37,902 nucleotides of DNA, taken from NCBI GenBank assembly GCA_003135055.1, contig PLDF01000470.1:1-37902 (forward strand), given 5' to 3'. Origin of the DNA: Bryobacterales bacterium. GTDB taxonomy: Bacteria; Acidobacteriota; Terriglobia; Bryobacterales; Bryobacteraceae. The notes below the pieces were generated by a model. The model was not told the origin of the DNA, did no database searches, and saw only the letters and a list, made by a program, of their open reading frames with translations. Below, piece by piece: positions 15,008 through 23,651 of this stretch (within the stretch, counting starts at the first letter, position 1; the number at the start of each line of letters is the position of its first letter). Position numbers and translations under genes: made by a program.

Positions 15008-17143
15008 ATGAAATTCAATAGCAGAGCACGAAAAGCGGGTTTCTGGATAGTATTGGCGGTTAGCTTGGTGAGCGCACAAGAGCGGCGGCACTTTTCGCCG
15101 CGCGAGAAGGCTTTCTACGCGGATGCTGAAACGGTGCAGTTCGTCAACCCGGGCCTTGTGATCACAGTAACCGGGGCCACGATCGCCGCTAATGGGACGA
15201 TCACGGCGCAATATACGCTGACGGACCCGACCGGGCTGCCGCTCGATTCGGCGGGCATCAGTACGCCGGGCGCGATCTCGATAAGCTTCGTCGCGGCGTA
15301 CATCCCCAATGGGCAGGAGCAGTACACGGCCTATACCACCAAGGTGGACACGGGCACGGTGATCGCTTCCGCTATTGTGCCGGGCGCGGATTCCGGCGGC
15401 GTCACTACCGTTCTGGGGAACGGCGCCTATCAATATGTATTCAAGACCCAGGCGCCCTCGGGATTCGACACGACGGCGACCAATACGATCGGCATTTATG
15501 GATCGCGCACCCTGACTGCATACGGCCTGCCTATTAACTACGCCAGCACCACGTACAACTTCGTGCCCAACGGCGCCAAGGTGACGCACACGCGCGACGT
15601 GATCGAGACTGCGAGCTGCAATCAATGCCACGAGCAGCTCTCCCACCACGGCGGCAAACGGCGCGGCGTCAATCTTTGCGTGATGTGCCACCAGCCGCAG
15701 AACGTCGACGTCGACTCGGGCGAGTCGCTCGATTTGAAAGTCCTCGTCCATAAGATCCACAGTGGTTCGTCGTTGCCGAGCGTTGTGGCCGGCGGCACAT
15801 ATATCATTGGAGGAAACAACAATTACTCGACGGTGATCTTTCCGGCCAATGTGCAGCGCTGCGAGGTTTGCCATCAACAAACCACGGGCGCGGCGCAAGC
15901 TACGGCTTTCATGACCACTCCATCGCGCGTGGCCTGCGGCTCCTGTCACGATAACGTGAATTTCGTCACCGGCGCAAACCACCCCGGCGGATTCCAGACG
16001 GACGATACGGAGTGCGCCGACTGCCATATCCCGCAGGGCGAGACGCCATTCGACGCCTCCATCATGGGAGCGCACGTGGTGGCCACCGATACCGCGGCGT
16101 TTTACCCGCAAAACCCGGATACGCTGATCTCGGGCCTCAATGTAGCTATCACCGGCGTGACGAATAACAAGGCGGGAAGCGCCCCGGTGGTGGCATTCAC
16201 TCTGCTCGACAACAACAAGAACCCGATCGCGCTCACGGCGCTCGGTTCGCTCAGTTTCACCATGGCGGGCCCGACCACCGATTTTGGTTACACGGTTTTC
16301 GGCACGAACACGACTACGCCCGGATATGTTACGGAAAGTGCAACGACGGCCTCGAAATGCGATACCAAAGGTAACTGCACTTATGCCTTCACTAATATCG
16401 TTCCGGCGAAGGCGGTGGGAACTTATGCCATTGGCGCAGAGGCGCGCATTACGCAAACCGTACTGGCCGGGACCACTTCATCGCAGTCGGTCGAGTACGG
16501 AGCATTCAACCCGGTGACTTACTTCTCGGTGGACGGCTCGCCCGTGGAGACCCGCCGCACGATCGTCCAGATGACGAATTGCAACACCTGCCATGTGGCG
16601 CTATCGGAGCACGGGACGCTGCGCAGCAACGTGCAATATTGCGTTTTTTGCCACAACCCCTCGAATACCGATGCAACCACGCGCGCCACGGCGACGGTTG
16701 CCGCGGATAAAGCCGCGCCGCCGCAAGGCATCAATTTCAACTTGCTGGTGCATCGCATTCACGACGGCGTGAATGTCACGGCAAACGGCGGAAAGCCCTA
16801 TATTGTTGTGGGTTTCGGCGGAAGCCACAACGACTTTTCGGGGATTCTTTTCCCGGGCCTATCGCCCGCCGCGGGGGAGAACGATTTAGCCAACTGCGCC
16901 TTCTGTCACGTCAATAGCACGGAGCAGAACGACCTATCCCTGACCGGTCTGAACGCCGTAACCGATCCGCAAGGGCTCATCAATCCGGTGCAGCCGTTCG
17001 CTTCGGCGTGCTCGGGGTGCCATGTGGATCTTCCGACCGCATCGCACTTCCTGGCCAACACTACCACGCTCGGCGAGAGTTGTGCGGTGTGCCATGGAAC
17101 CGGCGGCGCTTACGCGGTTGACTCGGTTCATGCGCAGTATTAG
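15008..17143 (+). CDS. OmcA/MtrC-family decaheme c-type cytochrome, copy 2
   Basis: A 711-residue paralogue of the preceding decaheme gene, nearly collinear and highly similar throughout, with a small deletion around the GTYIIGGNNNYS region. The signal peptide (FWIVLAVSLVSAQ) again lacks a lipobox. Ten CXXCH motifs: CNQCH, CVMCH, CEVCH, CGSCH and CADCH in the first pentaheme domain, then CNTCH, CVFCH, CAFCH, CSGCH and CAVCH in the second. Domain III carries the same CX5C pair (Cys451, Cys457). It ends only 20 bases before the open frame of the DmsE-type gene, so it is probably the first gene of the conduit operon. The predicted role is terminal electron exchange at the cell surface. Confidence 0.9.
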   Translation: MKFNSRARKAGFWIVLAVSLVSAQERRHFSPREKAFYADAETVQFVNPGLVITVTGATIAANGTITAQYTLTDPTGLPLDSAGISTPGAISISFVAAYIPNGQEQYTAYTTKVDTGTVIASAIVPGADSGGVTTVLGNGAYQYVFKTQAPSGFDTTATNTIGIYGSRTLTAYGLPINYASTTYNFVPNGAKVTHTRDVIETASCNQCHEQLSHHGGKRRGVNLCVMCHQPQNVDVDSGESLDLKVLVHKIHSGSSLPSVVAGGTYIIGGNNNYSTVIFPANVQRCEVCHQQTTGAAQATAFMTTPSRVACGSCHDNVNFVTGANHPGGFQTDDTECADCHIPQGETPFDASIMGAHVVATDTAAFYPQNPDTLISGLNVAITGVTNNKAGSAPVVAFTLLDNNKNPIALTALGSLSFTMAGPTTDFGYTVFGTNTTTPGYVTESATTASKCDTKGNCTYAFTNIVPAKAVGTYAIGAEARITQTVLAGTTSSQSVEYGAFNPVTYFSVDGSPVETRRTIVQMTNCNTCHVALSEHGTLRSNVQYCVFCHNPSNTDATTRATATVAADKAAPPQGINFNLLVHRIHDGVNVTANGGKPYIVVGFGGSHNDFSGILFPGLSPAAGENDLANCAFCHVNSTEQNDLSLTGLNAVTDPQGLINPVQPFASACSGCHVDLPTASHFLANTTTLGESCAVCHGTGGAYAVDSVHAQY

Positions 17144-17163
17144 TTCCCTGACCGCCAGATTCG

Positions 17164-18261
17164 GTGATTATCGTGAAACCGCTTGCTGACGCGCGATGGG
17201 ACCAGAGCCGCTGCCACTCGCGCCGCTCCGATCAGAGCCACGACCGTAAGGGAGTGGTTCCCGGCAACTGCGCAAGATCACACGCTCGCGGCGCCAGAGC
17301 GGCCCAGGCACTGCTGCCGGTGTGGCTGATCCTGGCCGGATCGTCACTCTTCGGCCAGGAAGCGAAGCCGCCGGCGCCCGCGCAAGCACCCGCGCCGGCG
17401 CCCGCTCAAGCGCCCGCCTCGGCGGCTTCGCCATTCGCTGGGTCTGCCGCGTGCGGCGCCTGCCATGAGGACATCTTCAACGCCTTCATGAAGAGCCCTC
17501 ACGCTCTAGTGGATACGGACAAGCACCGCGGCTTTGTGGGCCGCGCCTGCGAATCCTGCCACGGGCCGGGTCAGAAACATGCGGACTCGGCGTCGGCAGC
17601 GGATATCCGTCAACCAGCCAAGCTGACAGCGGCCGCCGCCGACAAGATCTGCATGGGTTGCCATCTCAACACACCTACGCAAGTGGGCAGATTGCAAAAC
17701 AGCCACGCCAAGAATCAGGTGGCTTGCACCACCTGCCATCAGGTTCACGCCAACGGGCCGATGGGACTTGTACCGCATGGGGCGGCGGCCATCAACGCCA
17801 AATGCGCTAGTTGCCACTTGAACGTTTGGGCGCAATTCCAGAAGCCCAATCACCACAAGCTGCCGGAGAACGCCATGAGCTGCGTGGATTGCCACAATCC
17901 GCACGGTTCCATCCGCCCCGCGATGCAGCAGAGCTTCGGCGCCAACGAACCCGGCTGCCTGAATTGCCACGGCGACAAGCGCGGCCCGTTCGCATTCGAG
18001 CACGAACCGGTGCGCTTCGAAGGTTGCGCCACGTGCCATGAACCGCACGGCTCCACGAACCCTCGCATGTTGACGCGGCACGAAGTGCGTTTTGTATGCC
18101 TCGAATGCCATGCCAACCTGCCGGGGAATAATTCGACCGGGCGCGTGGTGGGCGTGGTTCCGCCGGCATTCCACGATTTGAATTCGCCGCGTTACCAGAA
18201 CTGCACGGTCTGCCATCAAAAGGTCCACGGCAGCCACATTGACAGGAACTTACTCAAATGA
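17164..18261 (+). CDS. DmsE/MtrA-family decaheme c-type cytochrome
   Basis: The open frame has 365 codons, but its first 30 or so come from a dispersed repeat. The likely signal peptide is AQALLPVWLILAGSSLFGQ, and translation may start at a GTG such as 17254, so the start is uncertain. A Pro/Ala linker (about 67-92) precedes ten CXXCH motifs: CGACH (residue 97), CESCH, CMGCH, CTTCH, CASCH, CVDCH, CLNCH, CATCH, CLECH and CTVCH. The spacing and the CESCHGPGQKH block fit the DmsE/MtrA/PioA family, whose members form a heme wire inside an outer-membrane porin. The last codons overlap the start of the porin gene (ATGA), the expected pairing. Confidence 0.9.
   Translation: MIIVKPLADARWDQSRCHSRRSDQSHDRKGVVPGNCARSHARGARAAQALLPVWLILAGSSLFGQEAKPPAPAQAPAPAPAQAPASAASPFAGSAACGACHEDIFNAFMKSPHALVDTDKHRGFVGRACESCHGPGQKHADSASAADIRQPAKLTAAAADKICMGCHLNTPTQVGRLQNSHAKNQVACTTCHQVHANGPMGLVPHGAAAINAKCASCHLNVWAQFQKPNHHKLPENAMSCVDCHNPHGSIRPAMQQSFGANEPGCLNCHGDKRGPFAFEHEPVRFEGCATCHEPHGSTNPRMLTRHEVRFVCLECHANLPGNNSTGRVVGVVPPAFHDLNSPRYQNCTVCHQKVHGSHIDRNLLK
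17171..17259. repeat. Dispersed repeat, copy 2, at the start of the DmsE-type gene
   Basis: TCGTGAAACCGCTTG (17171-17185), GCTCCGATCAGAGCCA (17225-17240) and CGACCGTAAGGGAG (17241-17254) repeat the element at 5166-5240. The copy lies inside the 5' part of the open frame that contains the DmsE-type cytochrome, so the first residues of that frame may not be translated. Confidence 0.7.
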
Positions 18262-20417
18262 GATACCTGCTGATCGGCTTGGCCGCAGTCTCGGTTATAT
18301 CGCTGGCGCAAACTCCGCCACCGGCGACTGTCCCACCCGCGGCGCCGGCCGCCGCCACGCCGGCAGCTGCGGCGCCGCAGGAAGCTAAGCCGGCCGCGGC
18401 ACAAGCGCCCGCCGCGTCCACGCCGGCAACCGCGGCGCCACAGGATACCAAGCCGCCCGCGGCACAAGCGCCGGCCGCCGCAGCAGCCGCCGCCACACCA
18501 GCCGCAGCCGCGCCTGCGGACGCCGCCGCAACCTCCCCGGTGCCCTCCAGCGAAGCCGTCTTCACCGGTTGGATCGATTTCGGCTACACCTGGCGCAGCG
18601 ATGTAGGCGGAAACTTCGACGCCTACCGCAGCTTCGTCAACCTGGGGTCGGGGCCCAAACTGATTGGCACGGAATTCACGTTGACCGATCCGAAACGCCG
18701 CCTCTTCGACCAGATCCACGTGCGCGCCTACGATTGGGGCGACGACCCTTACTCCACGCTGCACATCGATGCGCGCAAGGCCAAGCTTTACGACCTCCGC
18801 GTCGACTATCGCGACATAGCCTACTTTGATGCGCTGCCATCCTATGCCGACCCGCTGCTGGGCAACGGCATCGCGCTCAACGAGCAGTCCTTCGATATGC
18901 GCCGCCGTTTCGCCAGCGCCGAGCTCACCCTTCGGCCCGGCAATTGGTTCAGCCCTTATTTCGCTTTCGACCGCGATTCCGGCTCGGGAACCGGAGTCTC
19001 CACGTTTGTCTCGAACGCCGATGAATTCCCCGTGCCCGCGATCTTTCACGACCGGACCAACAATTACCGCGGCGGCGTGCGCCTGGAGTTCCGCCGCTTC
19101 CACGTCACGCTGGAACAAGGCGGCACAAAGTTCGAAAACGATCAAACGCTCTATCAGAGCGGCGGAGTGAACTACGGCAACTCTCTCGTCCCGATCTTCG
19201 GACAGACGCTCGATCTCACGGACTTGCTGGGCGCGTATGGCGCCCGCGGCACAAGCATCTATACCAGAGCGTTGCTCACGGCCAGCGCCACGTCGTGGCT
19301 CGACGTCTACGGACAGTTCCTCTATAGCGAGCCGAAGACCACAGTCAACTATCAGCAGTACGATGGCGGCAACCTTTACCTGCAGACTCAGATACTCTTC
19401 TATTCCGCGCAGCAATACCTGGTCTCCTCGGCCGCGCAGATGCCGCACACCACCGGTAACTTAGGCGCCGAGATTCGTCCGTGGCGTCGCGTACGCATCA
19501 CCGAATCGTGGACTACCGATCGCCTGCACAACTCGGGCTCCTCGCCGGAAAACCAGACGCTAACCGAAAGCCAGACGCTGCAGCAGCAAACGGCGGCGCT
19601 GCTGGAATCCTCGCTGGTCACTAATTACAACCAGGTGGAGGCGCGGTTGTTCTTTGAGGCCACTTCGAAACTGACGCTGCACGGCGGATACCGTTATGTG
19701 TGGGGAGACGCCAACGACGCGGTGCTTCCCGCAGAGGGTCTCGCCAGCGTGGACAGCGTGAAGCTACGCCAGAACGTGGGCATCGGCGGCTTCACGTACC
19801 GCCCCATTCAGAAGTTTTCGTTCAGCGCCGAAGGCGAGAGCGCGTCGAGCAGCGGCGCGTACTTCCGCACCAGCTTATACGACTACCAAAAGGTCCGCGC
19901 TCAAGCGCGCTATCACACCGGACCGATCAGCTTCTCGGCGGATTTCAACCTGCTGAACAATCAGGACCCGCAACCCGGCATCCATTACGATTATTTGTCG
20001 CATCAGGAATCCCTCTCGGTGATGTGGTCGCCGGCGGGAGGCAAGGCGTTCGATTTCCAGGGCAGTTACACGCGGTCCGATCTAAGCTCCGATATCGACT
20101 ATCTCTTTCCCAGTACGGAGCAGCCGCTGCTTTCGAATTACCGCGATAACTCACACATTGCCACCGCGCTTTTCCACATCAATCCGCCGCACAAGGGCCC
20201 GGTGGCTCCGGTGATTATCGCGGGCGGATCGTTAGTGATCTCGTCGGGCAGCCGGCCCACCACGTACTACCAGCCCATGGTAAAGTTATCGTTGCCCGCC
20301 GGCAAGCATCTCACCTGGTTCGCGGAGTGGCGTTACTACGGATACAACGAAGCATTCTACTTATATGAAGCCTTCCGCGCGCACATAGTTACCGTCGGAT
20401 TGAGGTACACGCGATGA
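18258..20417 (+). CDS. MtrB/PioB-family decaheme-associated outer-membrane porin
   Basis: A 719-residue protein starting in an ATGA overlap with the decaheme gene. After the signal peptide (LLIGLAAVSVISLAQ) comes a long Ala/Pro/Gln low-complexity linker (about 20-95) built from repeated AAQAPAA-type units. From about residue 96 alternating aromatic/polar strands run to the C-terminus (VFTGWIDFGYTWRSDVGG, HVRAYDWGDDPYSTLHIDAR, ending HIVTVGLRYTR), typical of the large beta barrel that sheathes MtrA. No cysteines were noticed, so the CXXC of Shewanella MtrB is absent. Its place between the decaheme and tetraheme genes supports the conduit role. The last residue is Arg, not the usual Phe. Confidence 0.88.
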   Translation: MRYLLIGLAAVSVISLAQTPPPATVPPAAPAAATPAAAAPQEAKPAAAQAPAASTPATAAPQDTKPPAAQAPAAAAAAATPAAAAPADAAATSPVPSSEAVFTGWIDFGYTWRSDVGGNFDAYRSFVNLGSGPKLIGTEFTLTDPKRRLFDQIHVRAYDWGDDPYSTLHIDARKAKLYDLRVDYRDIAYFDALPSYADPLLGNGIALNEQSFDMRRRFASAELTLRPGNWFSPYFAFDRDSGSGTGVSTFVSNADEFPVPAIFHDRTNNYRGGVRLEFRRFHVTLEQGGTKFENDQTLYQSGGVNYGNSLVPIFGQTLDLTDLLGAYGARGTSIYTRALLTASATSWLDVYGQFLYSEPKTTVNYQQYDGGNLYLQTQILFYSAQQYLVSSAAQMPHTTGNLGAEIRPWRRVRITESWTTDRLHNSGSSPENQTLTESQTLQQQTAALLESSLVTNYNQVEARLFFEATSKLTLHGGYRYVWGDANDAVLPAEGLASVDSVKLRQNVGIGGFTYRPIQKFSFSAEGESASSSGAYFRTSLYDYQKVRAQARYHTGPISFSADFNLLNNQDPQPGIHYDYLSHQESLSVMWSPAGGKAFDFQGSYTRSDLSSDIDYLFPSTEQPLLSNYRDNSHIATALFHINPPHKGPVAPVIIAGGSLVISSGSRPTTYYQPMVKLSLPAGKHLTWFAEWRYYGYNEAFYLYEAFRAHIVTVGLRYTR

Positions 20418-21763
20418 AACGCGCACTGAAGATCTTGTGGGCTGTAGGGCGGACCCCCTGGTCCGCCCCCTGGTCCGTGCGGGTCCCCCTGGACCCGCTC
20501 TTCGCCCAGCCAAATCAGCCCCGGTTGCGGCTTCCCGCTATGTGGGGCGGGTTGTTTAACCTGCGGCCGGGCCCAGAGGGCGCCCCTAATCGGCCTTTGG
20601 CGGTCTTCTGCACCCACCAACCGAGCCTTTCCCGCATTCTGATTCTGCTATTCGCCGAGGCCGCGCTGGCGTTGACCGCGCATGCCCAAGCCACGCCATT
20701 CCAAGCCGATTCCAACCGCGGCGCGCAGCTCTTTAAGGATCTCTCCTGCTCCACGTGCCACAACGTGAACGGACAGGGGGGCAACATCGCTCCCGACCTG
20801 GGCCGTCTGGCCGACCGCGACTTCACGCCCGCGGCCCTTGCCGCCACTATGTGGAATCACGCGCCTACTATGTGGAGCACCATCAGCGCGCGCGGCGTCC
20901 ACGTCGGCGATGTGACCGAGCAAGCCGCGGCCGATCTCTTCGCCTACTTCTATTCGATGCGTTTTTTCGAAAAGCCGGGCGACGCCGCGCGCGGCAAGCG
21001 TGTTTTCGAAGAGCGCGGCTGCTCCAAGTGCCACGGCCTCACGCAAGAGGCTCAGCCGGGAATTGCGCCGGTGAGCCGCTGGCAGAGCCTGAACCACCCC
21101 TTCGCGCTCAGCGAGGCCATGTGGAACCACATGCGGCTCATGTTGGCGGCTACCGGCGCCAAGCGAGTTGCATGGCCCGAACTAAGCGCGCAGGATGTTT
21201 CCGATCTGCTGGTCTATCTGCGCAATCTGCCCACCTCCTCGGCCTCCGCGCCGCTTTTCGAAATTACGACGGGCGCGACGGGGAGCGCGCTTTTCCGCGA
21301 GAAGGGCTGTGTGACCTGCCACGGCTCGGATGCGGCGCTGGCGGGGCGAATCCGCGGCCGCACTATGACGGAAATCGCCGCGGCGATGTGGGATCATGGG
21401 CCGCGCATGGCGGCGGCCAACGCGCCGCCCGCGGTTTTCCAGCCCGGGGAGATGCGCGAGCTGCTGAGCTACATATGGGCGCAGCAATTCTTCGAGGATG
21501 CGCGCGACCCGGCGCGCGGCCGGCGCGTCTTCGTTTCCAAGGGCTGCGCGGGCTGCCATGAAAACGCCGCCTCGGGCGCCCCGAATCTCTTCAGCGGTGC
21601 GCGGCATTTCAGCGGGCCGGTGATGACGGCCGTGTTGTGGCGCCACGGACCCGCCATGCTCGAGCGTATGAAGGCGACCGGCGTTAAGTGGCCGCGCCTG
21701 AGCGCGGAGGACATGTCGGCGTTGATCGCATACCTCAACTTATCGAACAAGGGGAAACCGTGA
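20414..21763 (+). CDS. Tetraheme c-type cytochrome with repeat-expanded leader
   Basis: A 449-residue protein overlapping the porin stop by ATGA. Four class-I-like cytochrome c units follow one another: LFKDLSCSTCHNVNGQGG, VFEERGCSKCHGL, LFREKGCVTCHGSD and VFVSKGCAGCHEN, each followed by helices and Met-containing segments. The export signal proper appears to be SRILILLFAEAALALTAHAQ at about residues 73-92. Between the first ten residues (MKRALKILWA) and this segment lies an in-frame insertion of a GC-rich hairpin element. The expanded N-region may affect export, or a later start such as ATG 20540 may be used. The predicted role is periplasmic electron transfer next to the conduit. Confidence 0.85.
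   Translation: MKRALKILWAVGRTPWSAPWSVRVPLDPLFAQPNQPRLRLPAMWGGLFNLRPGPEGAPNRPLAVFCTHQPSLSRILILLFAEAALALTAHAQATPFQADSNRGAQLFKDLSCSTCHNVNGQGGNIAPDLGRLADRDFTPAALAATMWNHAPTMWSTISARGVHVGDVTEQAAADLFAYFYSMRFFEKPGDAARGKRVFEERGCSKCHGLTQEAQPGIAPVSRWQSLNHPFALSEAMWNHMRLMLAATGAKRVAWPELSAQDVSDLLVYLRNLPTSSASAPLFEITTGATGSALFREKGCVTCHGSDAALAGRIRGRTMTEIAAAMWDHGPRMAAANAPPAVFQPGEMRELLSYIWAQQFFEDARDPARGRRVFVSKGCAGCHENAASGAPNLFSGARHFSGPVMTAVLWRHGPAMLERMKATGVKWPRLSAEDMSALIAYLNLSNKGKP
20447..20625. repeat. Hairpin repeat element inserted in the cytochrome leader
   Basis: Two adjacent perfect hairpins share the loop CCCT: GGCGGACC with GGTCCGCC (20448-20467) and GCGGGTCC with GGACCCGC (20479-20498). GC-rich non-coding-like sequence follows to about 20625. 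A third hairpin of similar build, with loop TCCT, follows cydB. The element interrupts an otherwise normal signal peptide but keeps the frame open. The right boundary is estimated. Confidence 0.6.
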
Positions 21764-21780
21764 TGGGACGGAATCGTCCA

Positions 21781-21800
21781 CCAGCCGGCGTGCCGGCTGG
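21781..21800. repeat. Intergenic palindrome between tetraheme and NapC-like genes
   Basis: CCAGCCGGC and GCCGGCTGG form a perfect 9-base stem around GT, 18 bases after the tetraheme stop. There is no T-run. It may be a REP-type element or a processing/attenuation hairpin within the operon. Confidence 0.5.
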
Positions 21801-21898
21801 CAATTGGGCCTGCACAGCCGGAATTTGTTGTCCGAATGCAAATAGCGCGAAAACGGCTGGAACGCCTGTCGAAAGAAGTCGAGCGCTGAGGACCATGA

Positions 21899-23374
21899 AT
21901 GCCAACGCCTAAGCCTCTGCATACCCGTCTCTTCGAGTGGCTTTCGCCGCTTGTTTTTCTCTCTAGCAACCCGCTCAGCCTGCTTGGCGTGGTGGCGGTA
22001 ACAACCGCTACGGTGCTGTGGGTTTTCCTGCTTCCGACTCTGTTCGAGCATGACACAAGCAATCCTTATATCGGAATTCCCGCTTTCCTATTGCTGCCTG
22101 CGGTGTTCATCGGCGGGCTGATCCTGATTCCCGTGGGAATCATGCTTCGGCGGAGAAGCCGGCGCCGCCAGGGGCTGGACGTTGCCGGCATTACGACGCT
22201 GACGCTGGAAAGCCCTCAGTTGCGGCGGCTGCTCAGCTTTATCGCTGTCGCCAGTGTGGCGAATGTGATCATCGTCAGCCAGTGGGGCTATAGCGCCGTC
22301 AATTACATGGGCACTCCTTCATTTTGCGGCCTGACGTGTCACACGGTTATGCAACCGGAGTATTCCGCATACGTGAATTCGCCTCACTCGCATGTCGCCT
22401 GCGAGCAATGTCACATTGGCGCCGGCGCTTCCTGGTTCGTAAGGTCCAAGCTTTCCGGCGTGGGGCAAGTGTTCGCCGTAGCGTTGAACAACTATCCCCG
22501 GCCCATCGCGTCACCGGTGGAGAACCTTCGTCCATCCCGGGAAACCTGCGAGCAGTGCCATTGGCCCGCGCGTTTTACGGGCGATCAGCTTTTAGTTCGC
22601 ACTTCGTATGGCGTAGACGATCAAAACCAGCCCGCTTCGACGGTGCTGGAGATGAAGGTCGGCGGACAAGCCTGGAATGGCAGCGTGGGAATTCACGGCG
22701 TACACGGGACTGAGGGGGTCGCTTACACGGCCACCGACGGGCACAGGCAGGTGATTCCCCAAGTGACCTATACGGCGCCGGACGGAAAGGTTACGGTATA
22801 CAACTCGACCAGCGCAAAGGCGACAGCCGCGGATCTGGCCCACGGCGAGAAGCGCACGATGGACTGCGTGGACTGTCACAACCGTCCGACGCACGCCTTT
22901 CAGTTGCCGGAACGGGCCGTGGATGGAGCGATGGGGCAGGGCCAGATCAGCCCGAGTTTGCCGTACATCAAGCGGGAAGCGGTAGCGGCGTTGCGCCGGA
23001 ACTATCCGGATCGCGATACCGCGGGGCGTGAAATCGCGACATATCTCGATACCTTTTACCGCACTAATTACCCCCTGGTAATTAGCGCCAACGCCGCCGG
23101 AGTCAAGAACGCGAGCAACGCTGTTCAAGCTATCTATCTCAGAAATGTTTTCCCGGAAATGAAGATCACCTGGGGGACATACGTCAATAACCTCGGGCAT
23201 ACGGATTTTCCGGGCTGTTTCCGATGCCACGACGGGGATCACGTAAGCGCGGACGGGCGCTCTATTCCGAACGACTGTTCCACCTGTCATAACCTCATCG
23301 CCGTGGAGGAAAAGGATCCCAAGATACTTTCCGGCCTCGGGATTACCCCCGGAGCCTTCAAAGGGCCTCAATGA
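21899..23374 (+). CDS. NapC/NirT-like membrane multiheme cytochrome c
   Basis: A 491-residue protein with three hydrophobic segments (about 27-50, 58-83 and 108-128) preceding a periplasmic multiheme region. The first heme site is FCGLTCHTVMQPEY, a CX3CH spacing in place of CXXCH, with a Met after the His as in the NapC/NrfH CHxM type. Then come CEQCH, CEQCH, CVDCH, CFRCH and CSTCH, for six predicted hemes. A non-heme insert lies between the third and fourth. NapC-type proteins oxidise membrane quinol and reduce periplasmic cytochromes. It lies 135 bases after the tetraheme gene and is followed by other membrane redox genes, so a quinol-entry role is likely. Confidence 0.8.
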   Translation: MPTPKPLHTRLFEWLSPLVFLSSNPLSLLGVVAVTTATVLWVFLLPTLFEHDTSNPYIGIPAFLLLPAVFIGGLILIPVGIMLRRRSRRRQGLDVAGITTLTLESPQLRRLLSFIAVASVANVIIVSQWGYSAVNYMGTPSFCGLTCHTVMQPEYSAYVNSPHSHVACEQCHIGAGASWFVRSKLSGVGQVFAVALNNYPRPIASPVENLRPSRETCEQCHWPARFTGDQLLVRTSYGVDDQNQPASTVLEMKVGGQAWNGSVGIHGVHGTEGVAYTATDGHRQVIPQVTYTAPDGKVTVYNSTSAKATAADLAHGEKRTMDCVDCHNRPTHAFQLPERAVDGAMGQGQISPSLPYIKREAVAALRRNYPDRDTAGREIATYLDTFYRTNYPLVISANAAGVKNASNAVQAIYLRNVFPEMKITWGTYVNNLGHTDFPGCFRCHDGDHVSADGRSIPNDCSTCHNLIAVEEKDPKILSGLGITPGAFKGPQ

Positions 23375-23450
23375 AATCAGGGGTAGTCACTGTACCGATG
23401 TTCCGCGTTACCGGCAGTGCCTGGGCCGCGGGAATAAGCCGCAGCCCACA

Positions 23451-23621
23451 ATGAGGACGGCAGCTTGCCGCGTTCCGGACGGCGCCGCTACCCAGACTTC
23501 CTCCGTGCAGGCTGCGGTGGCTCAAAAGCTCGAACTCATTGCCAATCGGGGCAAAAGCGTCACTGTCGTAGCGATTGTCTACGGCGTGGCGCTGAGCGGG
23601 CTGTACGTCTGCCGGAGTTAG
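23451..23621 (+). CDS. Small single-pass membrane protein, 56 residues
   Basis: The frame starts at ATG 23451 and ends at TAG 23619-23621. The C-terminal half reads KLELIANRGKSVTVVAIVYG then VALSGLYVCRS, giving one membrane helix after a short amphipathic part. It lies between the NapC-like gene and the b-type/nonaheme fusion, 30 bases before the latter, on the same strand. Small membrane subunits often accompany quinol-oxidising complexes, but this one matches no family I can name. No strong ribosome-binding site was seen. It may also be the remnant of a longer gene. Confidence 0.45.
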   Translation: MRTAACRVPDGAATQTSSVQAAVAQKLELIANRGKSVTVVAIVYGVALSGLYVCRS

Positions 23622-23651
23622 GTTCCGGACGCCGGCTAGGAGTGTAATGCG

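Noticed and set aside
14843..16456. Long minus-strand open frame (537 codons) opposite the second decaheme gene
   Set aside because: It is antisense to a gene with ten conserved heme motifs; its residues are His/Arg/Val-rich as expected of a reverse reading of GC-rich DNA, and a similar shorter frame opposes the first paralogue.
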